Source of the DNA: Bacteroidota bacterium
Lineage (GTDB): Bacteria > Bacteroidota > Rhodothermia > Rhodothermales > JAHQVL01
Direction of reading: 5' to 3'
Assembly (NCBI GenBank): GCA_039111535.1
Contig: JBCCIM010000002.1
Coordinates: 1-64,000, forward strand
Length of the DNA: 64,000 bases
Shown here: piece after piece, positions 44,506 through 52,704 of the stretch
Numbering within the stretch: the first letter of the stretch is position 1
Layout: each line of letters begins with the position of its first letter
The notes under the pieces: model-generated
What the model was told of the DNA's origin: nothing
The model's input: only the letters and a program-made list of their open reading frames with translations
Database searches by the model: none
Position numbers and translations under genes: made by a program

Positions 44506-44706
44506 ATGCTTTCCCTCGAAAGATGCGCGGAGATCCTGAACAGCAACGGTGAAAACTATACCGATGACGAAATAAAGCAAGCTAGAGACTTTTTGTATCA
44601 GCTAGCTTCTATCGACTATGAGATCTTCAAAAGCCAAACCGAAGAAACAGAACGCAGTGATCTACACTCGCGTGTCGACCGACGAACAGGCCGAAAAGGG
44701 GTATAG
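44506..44706 (+). CDS. Small protein overlapping the recombinase start
   Basis: A 66-residue frame starting at ATG 44506 with GGAAGG 4 bp upstream. The first 47 residues (MLSLERCAEILNSNGENYTD, then DEIKQARDFLYQLASIDYEI) look like a real small helical protein, and similar short proteins precede serine recombinase genes in Bacteroidota mobile elements. The last part runs 89 bp into the recombinase gene in another frame. The overlap suggests translational coupling. Its function is unknown. Confidence 0.6.
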   Translation: MLSLERCAEILNSNGENYTDDEIKQARDFLYQLASIDYEIFKSQTEETERSDLHSRVDRRTGRKGV

Positions 44707-46192
44707 CCTCAGGTACCAGGACGAGCGGTTAAGAACCTACTGCCGCCTAAATGACATCGAAGTGGTCGAACATTATCAAGACGACGCTTCGGCGAAAACC
44801 TTCGAGCGACCCGCCTTTCAGGAATTTCTCCAGTTTATCAACGCAAATGCTGATAAGGTGGACCTGTTTATTTTTCTGAAATGGGATCGGTTTGCCCGAA
44901 ATGCTGAATCCGCATATGCCATGATCCGCCTTCTCGAATCGAAGGGGATCATGGTGTACTGCGTGGAGCAGCCTGTTGATCTCAGCGTCCCCGAGAACAA
45001 GTTCATGCTGGCATTCTATCTGGTTGCCCCAGAAGTAGAGAACGACCGGCGAGGACTCAACACCATGACCGGTATGCGGCGAGCAAAGTTAGAGGGGCGC
45101 TGGGTCGGCATGGCTCCAAAGGGGTACAAAAATGCCCGTGACGCAGCGAACAGACCCATCGTAATTCCTAATGATGACGCCCGATTCATCCGTCTAGCTT
45201 ACGAGAAAATGGCAGAAGGGGCATACTACATGGAGGAAATCCGACGCGAATTAAACCGCATGGGATTTGTGTGTAGCAAGAACATCTTCACCAAGATGCT
45301 CCAGAACCCGTTTTATATCGGCAAGATTACCGTGCCGGCGTATCGTGACGAGCCGGAGGAAACCGTGGAAGGAATTCATGAAGCCCTGATCGACGAAGCT
45401 CTGTTCTACAGGGTACAGGATATTATCCAGCGGGCTAACGGCAAACGTAAAGAAGTACCAAAGCGCCAGCATTCAGAGCTACCGTTGCGAGGCTTTCTGG
45501 TATGCCGGCAATGTGGCGGTAATTTGACAGGCAGCAAGACGCGTGGTAATGGTGGGCAGTATTACTACTACCACTGCCAGCACGGCTGTAAGGAGCGTTT
45601 CCGCGCTACTGAAGCCAACGATAGATTTACCGACTACCTGAAAGCAATTAAACCACCAGAAGAGATTGCCCTGTTGTACCTGCACATCATGGAAGACATT
45701 TTCAGGCAGAAAGAAGGCAACAAGAGCGATGCCCTGGCGCGGGTAGAACGGGACATCAGAAAACAGGAGGAGCGCCTTACGTCAGCAACCGAAAAGTATA
45801 TAGACGACAAAATCGGAGCGGATGCGTACGAACGACTGGAGGGCCGGCTGAGGCATCGACTTCAGGAGCTAGAAGCGGAGCGCCGAAACCTGGAGGAAAT
45901 GGAAACCGATTTCGACAGGTATGCCCGGTACGGTATGGCGTTGATTTCTGATCTACCCGGTTACTTCCAAAAGGCAGAGTTACCCATTCAACAGAAAATG
46001 GTTGGTTTAATATTCCCGGAAAAGCTAACGTACGACCAGGGCAATTATCGAACCACGCGACTGAACGAGGCAATCGCCCTTTTCAACCGCAAAAAGGCCG
46101 ATATTGAGGCAAAAAACAAAGGGCTGACCGCTTCAGTAAACGATCAGCCCTCGGAGGTTGCCCTACCAGGACTCGAACCTGGATCCTCCTGA
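44618..46192 (+). CDS. Large serine recombinase (site-specific integrase)
   Basis: A 524-residue recombinase. The catalytic domain begins VIYTRVSTDEQ with nucleophile Ser20 and continues with FLKWDRFARNAESAYAM. A recombinase domain spans about 165-280, a zinc ribbon has LVCRQCGGNL and YHCQHGC, and a coiled-coil stretch follows near 365-425. Such enzymes insert and excise mobile elements, and this one probably moved the 32.7-46.2 kb island. The last codons (EVALPGLEPGSS) are antisense to a tRNA 3' half, so the native C-terminus may have been altered by integration. It overlaps the small upstream protein gene. Confidence 0.93.
   Translation: MRSSKAKPKKQNAVIYTRVSTDEQAEKGYSLRYQDERLRTYCRLNDIEVVEHYQDDASAKTFERPAFQEFLQFINANADKVDLFIFLKWDRFARNAESAYAMIRLLESKGIMVYCVEQPVDLSVPENKFMLAFYLVAPEVENDRRGLNTMTGMRRAKLEGRWVGMAPKGYKNARDAANRPIVIPNDDARFIRLAYEKMAEGAYYMEEIRRELNRMGFVCSKNIFTKMLQNPFYIGKITVPAYRDEPEETVEGIHEALIDEALFYRVQDIIQRANGKRKEVPKRQHSELPLRGFLVCRQCGGNLTGSKTRGNGGQYYYYHCQHGCKERFRATEANDRFTDYLKAIKPPEEIALLYLHIMEDIFRQKEGNKSDALARVERDIRKQEERLTSATEKYIDDKIGADAYERLEGRLRHRLQELEAERRNLEEMETDFDRYARYGMALISDLPGYFQKAELPIQQKMVGLIFPEKLTYDQGNYRTTRLNEAIALFNRKKADIEAKNKGLTASVNDQPSEVALPGLEPGSS
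46111..46151 (-). terminator. Minus-strand terminator inside the recombinase 3' end
   Basis: An 8-bp stem AGGGCTGA (46120-46127) with TCAGCCCT (46144-46151) is followed on the minus strand by TTTGTTTTTT. It lies just past the 3' end of the tRNA-Gln fragment, like a native tRNA terminator, yet it is also coding sequence of the plus-strand recombinase. Confidence 0.7.
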
Positions 46193-46204
46193 TCCAGAGT
46201 CAAG
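46158..46204 (-). pseudogene. tRNA-Gln(CTG) 3' half (att-site remnant)
   Basis: Read on the minus strand it gives the anticodon stem CTTGA/TCAGG with loop CTCTGGA (anticodon CTG), variable region, T arm CCAGG-TTCGAGT-CCTGG and acceptor strand TAGGGCA plus A73. The 5' half (acceptor, D arm) is absent. The last recombinase codons are antisense to it. It differs at many positions from the intact tRNA-Gln at 46348-46420, so it is not a recent copy of that gene. Confidence 0.8.
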
Positions 46205-46311
46205 AGATACATACCTGTAGCCACCACAATTCTGCTTGCCCAGATGCTGCGCAGGGCTTAGCATAACAGAAGTGAGGAACTGCGCTATACCCTATTCGAA
46301 ATTTGGCAATC

Positions 46312-46346
46312 AAAAAAGCCGGCTACCCAACGGGTGCCGGCTTTTT
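46312..46346 (-). terminator. Terminator of the intact tRNA-Gln gene
   Basis: Hairpin with AGCCGGC and GCCGGCT plus an inner ACCC/GGGT pairing, flanked by A6 on the left and T5 on the right. On the minus strand it lies directly after the tRNA 3' end. Confidence 0.85.
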
Positions 46347-46347
46347 G

Positions 46348-46420
46348 TTGCCCCACAAGGAGTCGAACCTTGAACCTTCGGAACCAGAATCCGACGCTCT
46401 GCCAATTGAGCTATAGGGCA
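46348..46420 (-). tRNA. tRNA-Gln (anticodon CTG)
   Basis: On the minus strand the 73-nt sequence folds into a cloverleaf: acceptor TGCCCTA with TGGGGCA, anticodon stem TCGGA/TCCGA with loop TTCTGGT (anticodon CTG), and T arm CAAGG-TTCGACT-CCTTG. The U1-A72 pair typical of bacterial tRNA-Gln is present. CCA is not encoded. It is the likely chromosomal reference for the adjacent tRNA-Gln fragment. Confidence 0.93.
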
Positions 46421-46598
46421 ATTAATTCTGGAATGCTGTGAAATGCTGTTTTTAGGCTCTTGTTCCGGGCAAGGTTTTGAACTTTGCGAACTTTGCGACT
46501 CCCACCCAGAGATCCTTCATACTGCTAGGATGACATGGGTAAAGAATGTTGCCAACCCTGCCCCATTCGACACTCGGCAATCGAAATTCGGCACTCCA

Positions 46599-48422
46599 TC
46601 AATTCTCCTGCGGCCCCATCCATACCGATACGCAGTCGTTCATGATTTCGCTTACCAGCTCTGTGTCTAGCACTGCGTGGATCATGGTTTCGGCCTGGCA
46701 GAGTTGGGCACTGGTCAGGCCGGCGACCCCCATCAGTTGCGCGCGCGACAGGTTGGCGCCGCGGAATGTGGCGTTGGTAAAGATTGCGCCATCCAGTTGT
46801 GCACCGCGGAGGTCTGCACCGTTGAGATTGGCGCCCATCAGGTTTGTACCAACCAGGGTTGCTGCTTTCAGATCTGCGCCGGCAAGGTTTGCGTCTGTCA
46901 GGTCGGCGTTGTCGAGTTGGGCGGAGAACAGGGTTGTGTTGCTCATGTCGGCATCGCGTAGCCGGGCTGCGCGGAAGTCTACTCCGTCGAGTGTGGCTTC
47001 TTGCAGGTTGGCGCCGTTGAGGGCCGCACCGCGCAGGTCCATCGACGCCATGTTTGCGCGTGGCAGAGGAACAGGGCCAAAAAACACAAACGCCCACAGC
47101 ATCGTTGCCAAGGCCCCAACCATTGCCGTTTTTTGTGTCCGCGAATCACTCGACCATTCACGCCACGAGAACCGCCGGCGCTTGTAGCCTTTGAGCGTTG
47201 CTACAGCGTTTGTGTAAAACGAATACGACATTCCGCTAATCAGCACAAACAGCAGCAAGTGAAACGCTGAGCCATACGGATCTGCTTTTACGAGATATCC
47301 CAACCCAAAATAGCCAATCGTGACCGGCACGATGCACCAGCCTACCAGGATTGTAACCGCTTTTTGCAGATCAAAAAATGGCAAGTGCGAATCACGGAGA
47401 TGCGGGATGTGCGCGCGCATGATCCCGGTCATCAGCCATGGGTACACTTTTTTGTCGAGTGGCTTGCCGTCAGGAAATACCGCAGGAAACGCCGCGAGGT
47501 CTTCCCACAACCGCTGGAGATACAGGTGGAAATAGATAAACAGAACCGACAGAATCATCGGCACCACCCAGAAAAAGCTGGCAGCCGGGATTTTGGTACC
47601 GATTAATGGTAGCGGCGAAACAGCCATATTCGTGATCAGGTGGATGTCCTGCGTAGACGACACCACGAGCCATGCATACAAACAGCAAAGCAGTTTAATC
47701 AGGAAGAGCCGACTGCCTTTTCTCGAGGTTTCTTCGACGTGCTTTAACCAGTCGGTGTCTTCGATACCAGCCGGCAACTGGGCACTCGACATATTCGCGC
47801 CGCGCAGCTGTTTGATCTGAAGACCCCGCACGCCGTGCAGATTTGCTTCCTGCAGGTTTGCCTCATACAACACCGCGTGGTGCAGCGTGGCGTCCTGCAA
47901 ATCAGCGCGACCGAGAATGGTACCCTGTAAATTGGAAAGCGAGAGCCGGGCATCATGCAGGTAGGCGCGCGTCATGTTTGCACCCGACAAATTCGATTCG
48001 CGCATATTAGCGCGGTACAAATTGGCCTGGGAGAGGTTTGCGCCTGACAAGTTCGCCAGTGAGAGCCGCGCACCCTGAAGATCGCTGCCCCACAAACTGG
48101 CTTTTTGGAGATTAACCCCGCCCATCATGGCACCCTGAAGATTGGCCTTGGAAAGGCCGGCGCCCTGCAAGTTGGCTTTGGACAAATTTGCCTGACACAT
48201 GTTGGCTTCGGTCAAATTTGCCCCATGCAAATCTGCACCAACCAGGTTCACGCGCTCCAGGTTGGCCCGTTTACCACGCTGTCCGCTGGAGTTCACCCAT
48301 TCCAGGTGCTCCTCAAGGACGCGCTCCAGGTCTTCTTCAGAAATATCGATAAAAAAGGTGGGCTCATGCTCGTATTCAACAAGCGGATTCCCTCCGGCAG
48401 GCTGTTCGCTCTCTTTGCTCAT
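46599..48422 (-). CDS. Pentapeptide-repeat membrane protein
   Basis: A 607-residue protein (ATG at 48422; a TTG at 48440 would add six residues). Two blocks of pentapeptide repeats (A[N/D]LxxA type; about residues 52-216 and 454-576) flank a central region with about five hydrophobic helices (near 240-256, 280-300, 356-377, 386-405, 431-448). The repeats form right-handed beta-helices, a fold used in DNA-mimic and scaffold proteins. The membrane core between two such solenoids is unusual. No catalytic motif is visible, and the function is unknown. Confidence 0.85.
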   Translation of the reverse strand: MSKESEQPAGGNPLVEYEHEPTFFIDISEEDLERVLEEHLEWVNSSGQRGKRANLERVNLVGADLHGANLTEANMCQANLSKANLQGAGLSKANLQGAMMGGVNLQKASLWGSDLQGARLSLANLSGANLSQANLYRANMRESNLSGANMTRAYLHDARLSLSNLQGTILGRADLQDATLHHAVLYEANLQEANLHGVRGLQIKQLRGANMSSAQLPAGIEDTDWLKHVEETSRKGSRLFLIKLLCCLYAWLVVSSTQDIHLITNMAVSPLPLIGTKIPAASFFWVVPMILSVLFIYFHLYLQRLWEDLAAFPAVFPDGKPLDKKVYPWLMTGIMRAHIPHLRDSHLPFFDLQKAVTILVGWCIVPVTIGYFGLGYLVKADPYGSAFHLLLFVLISGMSYSFYTNAVATLKGYKRRRFSWREWSSDSRTQKTAMVGALATMLWAFVFFGPVPLPRANMASMDLRGAALNGANLQEATLDGVDFRAARLRDADMSNTTLFSAQLDNADLTDANLAGADLKAATLVGTNLMGANLNGADLRGAQLDGAIFTNATFRGANLSRAQLMGVAGLTSAQLCQAETMIHAVLDTELVSEIMNDCVSVWMGPQEN

Positions 48423-48916
48423 GCAATACTCAGGGTGCAAAAATTGACTGTAATAGCAGAAAGATTGGATCGTATGGTCCAGTCAGCGATAACCCGGGTT
48501 GGAACGGATAAACCGTTTCAGCAGCAGGTTTTTTAAAAGAGGGGCATGATTGGTATCAGCGCTGGTAAAACAAAACCAAAAGCCGTACCTGATGGTATAT
48601 GCACAAGGTGAGCGTACCTCGTGGGGGCGGATCTACAGACCGCGTCGGGTAGACGAACGGGGCTGTCGAGGTCCTGGTTGTGCAATCAATACCCCTAAAA
48701 TACACGATTTAGTTACGCCAAATCAAGATTGCCGGCCCAACGTAAGGAATTAGGGTAGATGGGCCGCTCCATTCTTTCTTTTGATCCCACACGGCCCATT
48801 GCTATAATTGTCCTTATGTGTGCCTACTTTGCAGAACAAGCAGGTTTTGCACATGGTACGCGTGCGCGACAATCTTTCTCAGGTTTCCCTTTACTATCGT
48901 TACATAAAAAAGCATT
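48423..48916. other. Divergent intergenic region
   Basis: About 490 bp between the divergent pentapeptide-repeat and dynamin-like genes. No gene or hairpin terminator is supported. It presumably holds both promoters. Confidence 0.5.
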
Positions 48917-50692
48917 ATGGAAGCATTTGTTGATGCTAAGTACGCACAAATCCTTCAAGCCGAAAAAGATACCCTTGGAAGCCTGAAAACCCTGCTCGAA
49001 AAAACAGAGACCGACGAGCAGACCATTAGCCAGCTAAATGACATCATCAACCACCTGGAAACACTCTTCCTGGTCGTGATAGTTGGGGAATTCAATGCCG
49101 GCAAATCCAGCGTCCTTAATGCTTTTTTTGGCGCAAAACTGATGGAAGAAGGGCCAATTCCAACCACGGCCAAAGTCACCATCATCAAACATGGTGAGGA
49201 AGTGATGGAGCGGCAACTATCTGAGTTTCTTGTCGAAAAACAGATTCCGTCGCCATATCTCCACAACCTGAATCTCGTTGATACACCCGGCACGAATTCG
49301 ATTGTCACACAGCACCAGGAACTGACGGAGCGTTTTATTCCACGCGCTGACCTTGTGCTGTTTATAACCTCCTTCGACCGCCCATTGTCCGAATCAGAGC
49401 GGCAGTTTCTGAGCTATATCCGCGACAGTTGGGGCAAACGGCTGGTGTTTGTGCTGAACAAACTCGACCTTTCGCGTAGCGACGAAATGCTGAACCAGGT
49501 GCTCACCCACGTGCGCAGCGGGTGTATGGAGTTGATGGATTTTGAACCGCGCATTTTCCCTATCAGCGCGGAGCAGGCTTTTCGGGCCAAAGAAATGGAA
49601 GCCGGCGAAGAAAAAGACGCGCTGTGGGAAGCAAGCCGGTTTGGCGATTTTGAGTCGTTTATCACCGAGCACCTGACCGACACCAACCGGCTTGCGCTCA
49701 AATTCAACGCCCCCATCGACGCCGGCACGCGCCTACTCGATGCCCTTGAGGTGCGCATGATGCAGCGCGCCAAAGTCCTCGAACAGGACGAGGCCAATCT
49801 CACCGAACTAGACCGCATCCTCAAAGAAGCCCGCGCCACCCTCATCGACGGATATGGCCGGCACATTACCGAAGTAGACAACCTCCTCCTCCAACTCCAG
49901 CAGCGTGGTACCCAATTCCTCGACGATACCATCCGAATCAGTAAACTGGGGATGATCAAAGACCGCGACCTGTTCAAGGAAGAATTCTCCCGACAGGTGG
50001 TGCGCGATACCGATAAACAGGTAGAAGCACAGGTCACTTCGGCTGTCGACGGACTGCTCAAAAAAGCACTCTCTCTGTGGAATCAAACGCTGACCGAATT
50101 TGCCGACCGCGTACGCGCTGTAGCCGGCCCGGGCAATGCATCCGGACGGGGTGACTTTTTCTACAACCGCTCCGAGGTCTTCCACAGCATCATGAAAGAG
50201 GCAGATCGCAAAATTGAGACGTATGATCTGAAAGAGGAAGCGCGACGAATCCTCGAAAACTCGCGCAATGCAGCTGCTATGTTTATGGGTGCTGAGGCAG
50301 TGGCTGCTGGCATCGGCGCAGTTGCAACGGTAGTTTTCACAGCAACTGCTGTAGACGTTACGGGCGGATTTATCGCCGCCGGCATTGTCGCCCTCGTTGG
50401 TCTCATTTTCCTGCCCCGCCAGAAGCGAAAGGCAATTTCAGAATTCAACGACCGCACCACCGCTCTTCGGGAAGACATGAAGAAAGCACTTGTCCAGCAA
50501 CTCGATGAAGAAGTAGACAGTTCGCTAGCACGCGTCAGCGATACGGTTGCACCTTACGTAAAATTTGTGACCAAGGAACGCCAGTTTGTAGACGAAGTCG
50601 CTACAAAAAAGCAGGAGATTTCGGGAGAAATTGATCGGCTTCGGAAAGCGATTGTAGAGAAGGTGGGTGTGGCGGACGTTGAGGAAGGTTGA
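48917..50692 (+). CDS. Bacterial dynamin-like GTPase
   Basis: A 591-residue protein. The GTPase domain has G1 GEFNAGKS (57-64), G2 Thr in IPTTAKV, G3 DTPG (122-125) and G4 NKLD (181-184). Helical stalk segments follow, and a hydrophobic hairpin near residues 455-505 (VAAGIGAVATVVFTATAVDV onward) looks like the membrane paddle, with RQKRK after it. Bacterial dynamin-like proteins remodel or stabilise membranes, and some act in phage tolerance. It is a single-gene unit. The neighbouring divergent gene is a membrane pentapeptide-repeat protein. Confidence 0.88.
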   Translation: MEAFVDAKYAQILQAEKDTLGSLKTLLEKTETDEQTISQLNDIINHLETLFLVVIVGEFNAGKSSVLNAFFGAKLMEEGPIPTTAKVTIIKHGEEVMERQLSEFLVEKQIPSPYLHNLNLVDTPGTNSIVTQHQELTERFIPRADLVLFITSFDRPLSESERQFLSYIRDSWGKRLVFVLNKLDLSRSDEMLNQVLTHVRSGCMELMDFEPRIFPISAEQAFRAKEMEAGEEKDALWEASRFGDFESFITEHLTDTNRLALKFNAPIDAGTRLLDALEVRMMQRAKVLEQDEANLTELDRILKEARATLIDGYGRHITEVDNLLLQLQQRGTQFLDDTIRISKLGMIKDRDLFKEEFSRQVVRDTDKQVEAQVTSAVDGLLKKALSLWNQTLTEFADRVRAVAGPGNASGRGDFFYNRSEVFHSIMKEADRKIETYDLKEEARRILENSRNAAAMFMGAEAVAAGIGAVATVVFTATAVDVTGGFIAAGIVALVGLIFLPRQKRKAISEFNDRTTALREDMKKALVQQLDEEVDSSLARVSDTVAPYVKFVTKERQFVDEVATKKQEISGEIDRLRKAIVEKVGVADVEEG

Positions 50693-50703
50693 AGGAATGT
50701 AAA

Positions 50704-50742
50704 CTTCGACATTCAAAATTCCTTGTTCGATGTTCGTTATTC
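50704..50742 (+). repeat. Dispersed intergenic repeat, CTTGTTC family, copy 3
   Basis: The segment CTTCGACATTCAAAATTCCT followed by TGTTCGATGTTCGTTATTC matches the other family members with scattered substitutions. It begins 12 bp after the dynamin-like gene stop. Confidence 0.75.
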
Positions 50743-50767
50743 CCAAAGGCTGCTAACCTTTTCTCCG

Positions 50768-50850
50768 TGACATCCTGAGCCGCGCGAAAGGTCTGTGTAA
50801 AACAACACCTTCGCGCCTTGCACAGACCCTTCGCGGGGCTCAGGGTGACA
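50768..50850. repeat. Imperfect inverted repeat with CCTGAGC/GCTCAGG ends
   Basis: The left arm 50768-50797 and right arm 50821-50850 are complementary at about 26 of 30 positions (CCTGAGCC...GCGAA...GGTCTGTG). Related CCTTCGC..GGGCTCAGG pieces occur at 50962-50980 and CCTTTGCAGGGCTCAGG at 59181-59197. This resembles widespread bacterial intergenic palindromes containing CCTGAGC and GCGAAGG. Confidence 0.7.
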
Positions 50851-50869
50851 GGCGGGAAGTGTCGAGGTA

Positions 50870-50966
50870 GATCTCCCGCTTTTGCTTTCCCAGCCCCTTG
50901 TTGGGGGCCACGATGACATGCGCAGAAGCATTGAGAGACCTCTCGCTTTTGCTTTCCTAGCCCCTT
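50870..50966 (+). repeat. Pair of 30-bp direct repeats
   Basis: Copies at 50870-50899 and 50937-50966 are identical at 27 of 30 positions around CGCTTTTGCTTTCC.AGCCCCTT. They lie just right of the large palindrome. Confidence 0.65.
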
Positions 50967-51112
50967 CGCCCGGGCTCAGGCTGGTGTTGAGAGGACCGGG
51001 TGCCGAAGTGCAGAAATACGGAAATGGTTAAACACGGAGTGATTATTGAAATACGCCGCAGAATGCTTCCCGGAAACGCGAATGCTGGTTTAGACATCCA
51101 ATAGGCACTTCT

Positions 51113-52615
51113 ATGCCACGACCACACCCTACATATCTTATTTTATGTAGCATTTTTTGCTTTATAATGCTACAAACGCCTGTTCAGGCGCAGGAGACCA
51201 TTGTTGTTGGCGGCGAAAATACGCCAGAAAACGTATTGCCAGACACACTGGTCATTCCAGAACCGGAGTTTGAGTTCGACTTTGCAGTCGACCTTGGCAT
51301 GAGCCGAATCGAAAACTCGGTCGGTAAAAAAGAACAGTTTTTTGCCACAGCGCTAATGCCTGAGTTTTACTATGGCGAGTACAGCGCCGGCTTGCTGCTC
51401 AAAATGCACCTCCGCTTGCAAGGAGGCTCTACGCGTAAAGAGGACTATGACTCGTTTAACGATTTCCTCAGCATCATCCGATTTGTTCAATTTGCAGAGA
51501 AAGGCGTAGACGGCTACTACGGAAGGTTTGGTGAGCTAGAAGAGACAACGCTTGGGTTCGGGCAGTTCATCAACCTGTTCAACAACTCGATTAGTCTGGA
51601 TGACCAGAAACGCGGGTTTGAAGTAAATTACCGCACCAAAGATTTTCTCGTTGAAGGCATTTATTCCAACTTGTTAGCCCCTGAGGTATTCGGACTCCGC
51701 GGTGCATACTTCCCTTTGACCAGCGACCCTGTTTCCCGGTACAGACTGGTTTCGTTTGGTGTAAGCCTGGCCGGCGACCTCGGCAATAAAGGCACCCTGG
51801 TGAATGTCGAAATCCCGGGCGCACCTTTTCTCGTGGATGCATTAACAGACGACAACGGTATCCGCACAGCGGTAGGTAACGACGACGGGAAGTTACTGAT
51901 GGGCGGCTTTGATGCATCGATGCCCATCTTTCTTTCTCCTACCTCAACCGGACTGGCATACGCTGAAGTCTCCAAGATTTTTGGGCACGGAATGGGCATT
52001 GGCGCCGGCATTACAGGCAACTGGGATCTACCCGACGAAGGACTGCGGCTCGAAATTCAGTTTGAACAACGATTCATGGGTAAAGCGTTCATCCCGAACT
52101 ATTTCAACTCCCTCTACGAGGCCTTGCGCCTGCAAACGCTGGGTATTCCAGTCGATGGCGATGACGATGTGGAAGCGCTCAATACCCGCCGTAATATTCT
52201 GACTGCACAAACCAAGCGGCGCTTTGGCTCCTACTTCACCATGGCCTGGCGTTACAAACGCATGTGGAAATTCAGGTGGAGTTTTGAAAACGCGTGGAAT
52301 GTAAAAGACAGTGCCTGGATTCATGCTGACGTTCGGGTTAAATCACGCGAGCTTCCGGTATACCTTCGCCTGCGCTTCGACCAACTCCGTACAGCTAGCC
52401 AGGAAGAGCTTATCACAACGGGCAACAACCTCAATTTCTTCCGGCTTGAAACAGCTGTACGTGTGATGAGCATGTTGATGCTTGGTGTTGGAGTGCGCAA
52501 CAGTTTTGAAGCAGACTTCCACGAAGGGATTCCGATTGGCTTGAAGAAGCGCCGGCGTATTGAGCCCAAGTTTGTGCTCATTTTCCCGCCCCAAAAGAAA
52601 AAACCTGCGGGCTAA
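51113..52615 (+). CDS. Outer-membrane beta-barrel-like protein of unknown function
   Basis: A 500-residue protein with a signal peptide (LILCSIFCFIMLQTPVQAQ). The mature part is rich in alternating hydrophobic and aromatic strands (FYYGEYSAGLLLKMHLRLQG, GSYFTMAWRYKRMWKFRWSF), as in outer-membrane barrels, and has an acidic early segment. No specific family is recognised. The C-terminus ends in a basic, Pro-containing tail rather than a terminal Phe. It is followed 89 bp later by ribD, without obvious functional linkage. Confidence 0.7.
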   Translation: MPRPHPTYLILCSIFCFIMLQTPVQAQETIVVGGENTPENVLPDTLVIPEPEFEFDFAVDLGMSRIENSVGKKEQFFATALMPEFYYGEYSAGLLLKMHLRLQGGSTRKEDYDSFNDFLSIIRFVQFAEKGVDGYYGRFGELEETTLGFGQFINLFNNSISLDDQKRGFEVNYRTKDFLVEGIYSNLLAPEVFGLRGAYFPLTSDPVSRYRLVSFGVSLAGDLGNKGTLVNVEIPGAPFLVDALTDDNGIRTAVGNDDGKLLMGGFDASMPIFLSPTSTGLAYAEVSKIFGHGMGIGAGITGNWDLPDEGLRLEIQFEQRFMGKAFIPNYFNSLYEALRLQTLGIPVDGDDDVEALNTRRNILTAQTKRRFGSYFTMAWRYKRMWKFRWSFENAWNVKDSAWIHADVRVKSRELPVYLRLRFDQLRTASQEELITTGNNLNFFRLETAVRVMSMLMLGVGVRNSFEADFHEGIPIGLKKRRRIEPKFVLIFPPQKKKPAG

Positions 52616-52704
52616 TCTACAACGAATGCCGGCAAAAGGAGCACAAAAAACGCCGCAAGGCGTGTAAGCTGCGTTGGTAAGTTTTTTCCAGTGGTACACC
52701 TTTC

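Larger units (their letters stand above)
50693..51112. other. Repeat-rich intergenic region
   Basis: 420 bp holding the CTTGTTC repeat copy (50704-50742), a large imperfect palindrome (50768-50850) and a 30-bp direct repeat (50870-50899 with 50937-50966), each listed separately. No gene is supported. Confidence 0.6.

Noticed and set aside
48759-48986. A short open frame before the dynamin-like gene.
   Set aside because: It overlaps the dynamin-like gene start in another frame and shows no coding character.
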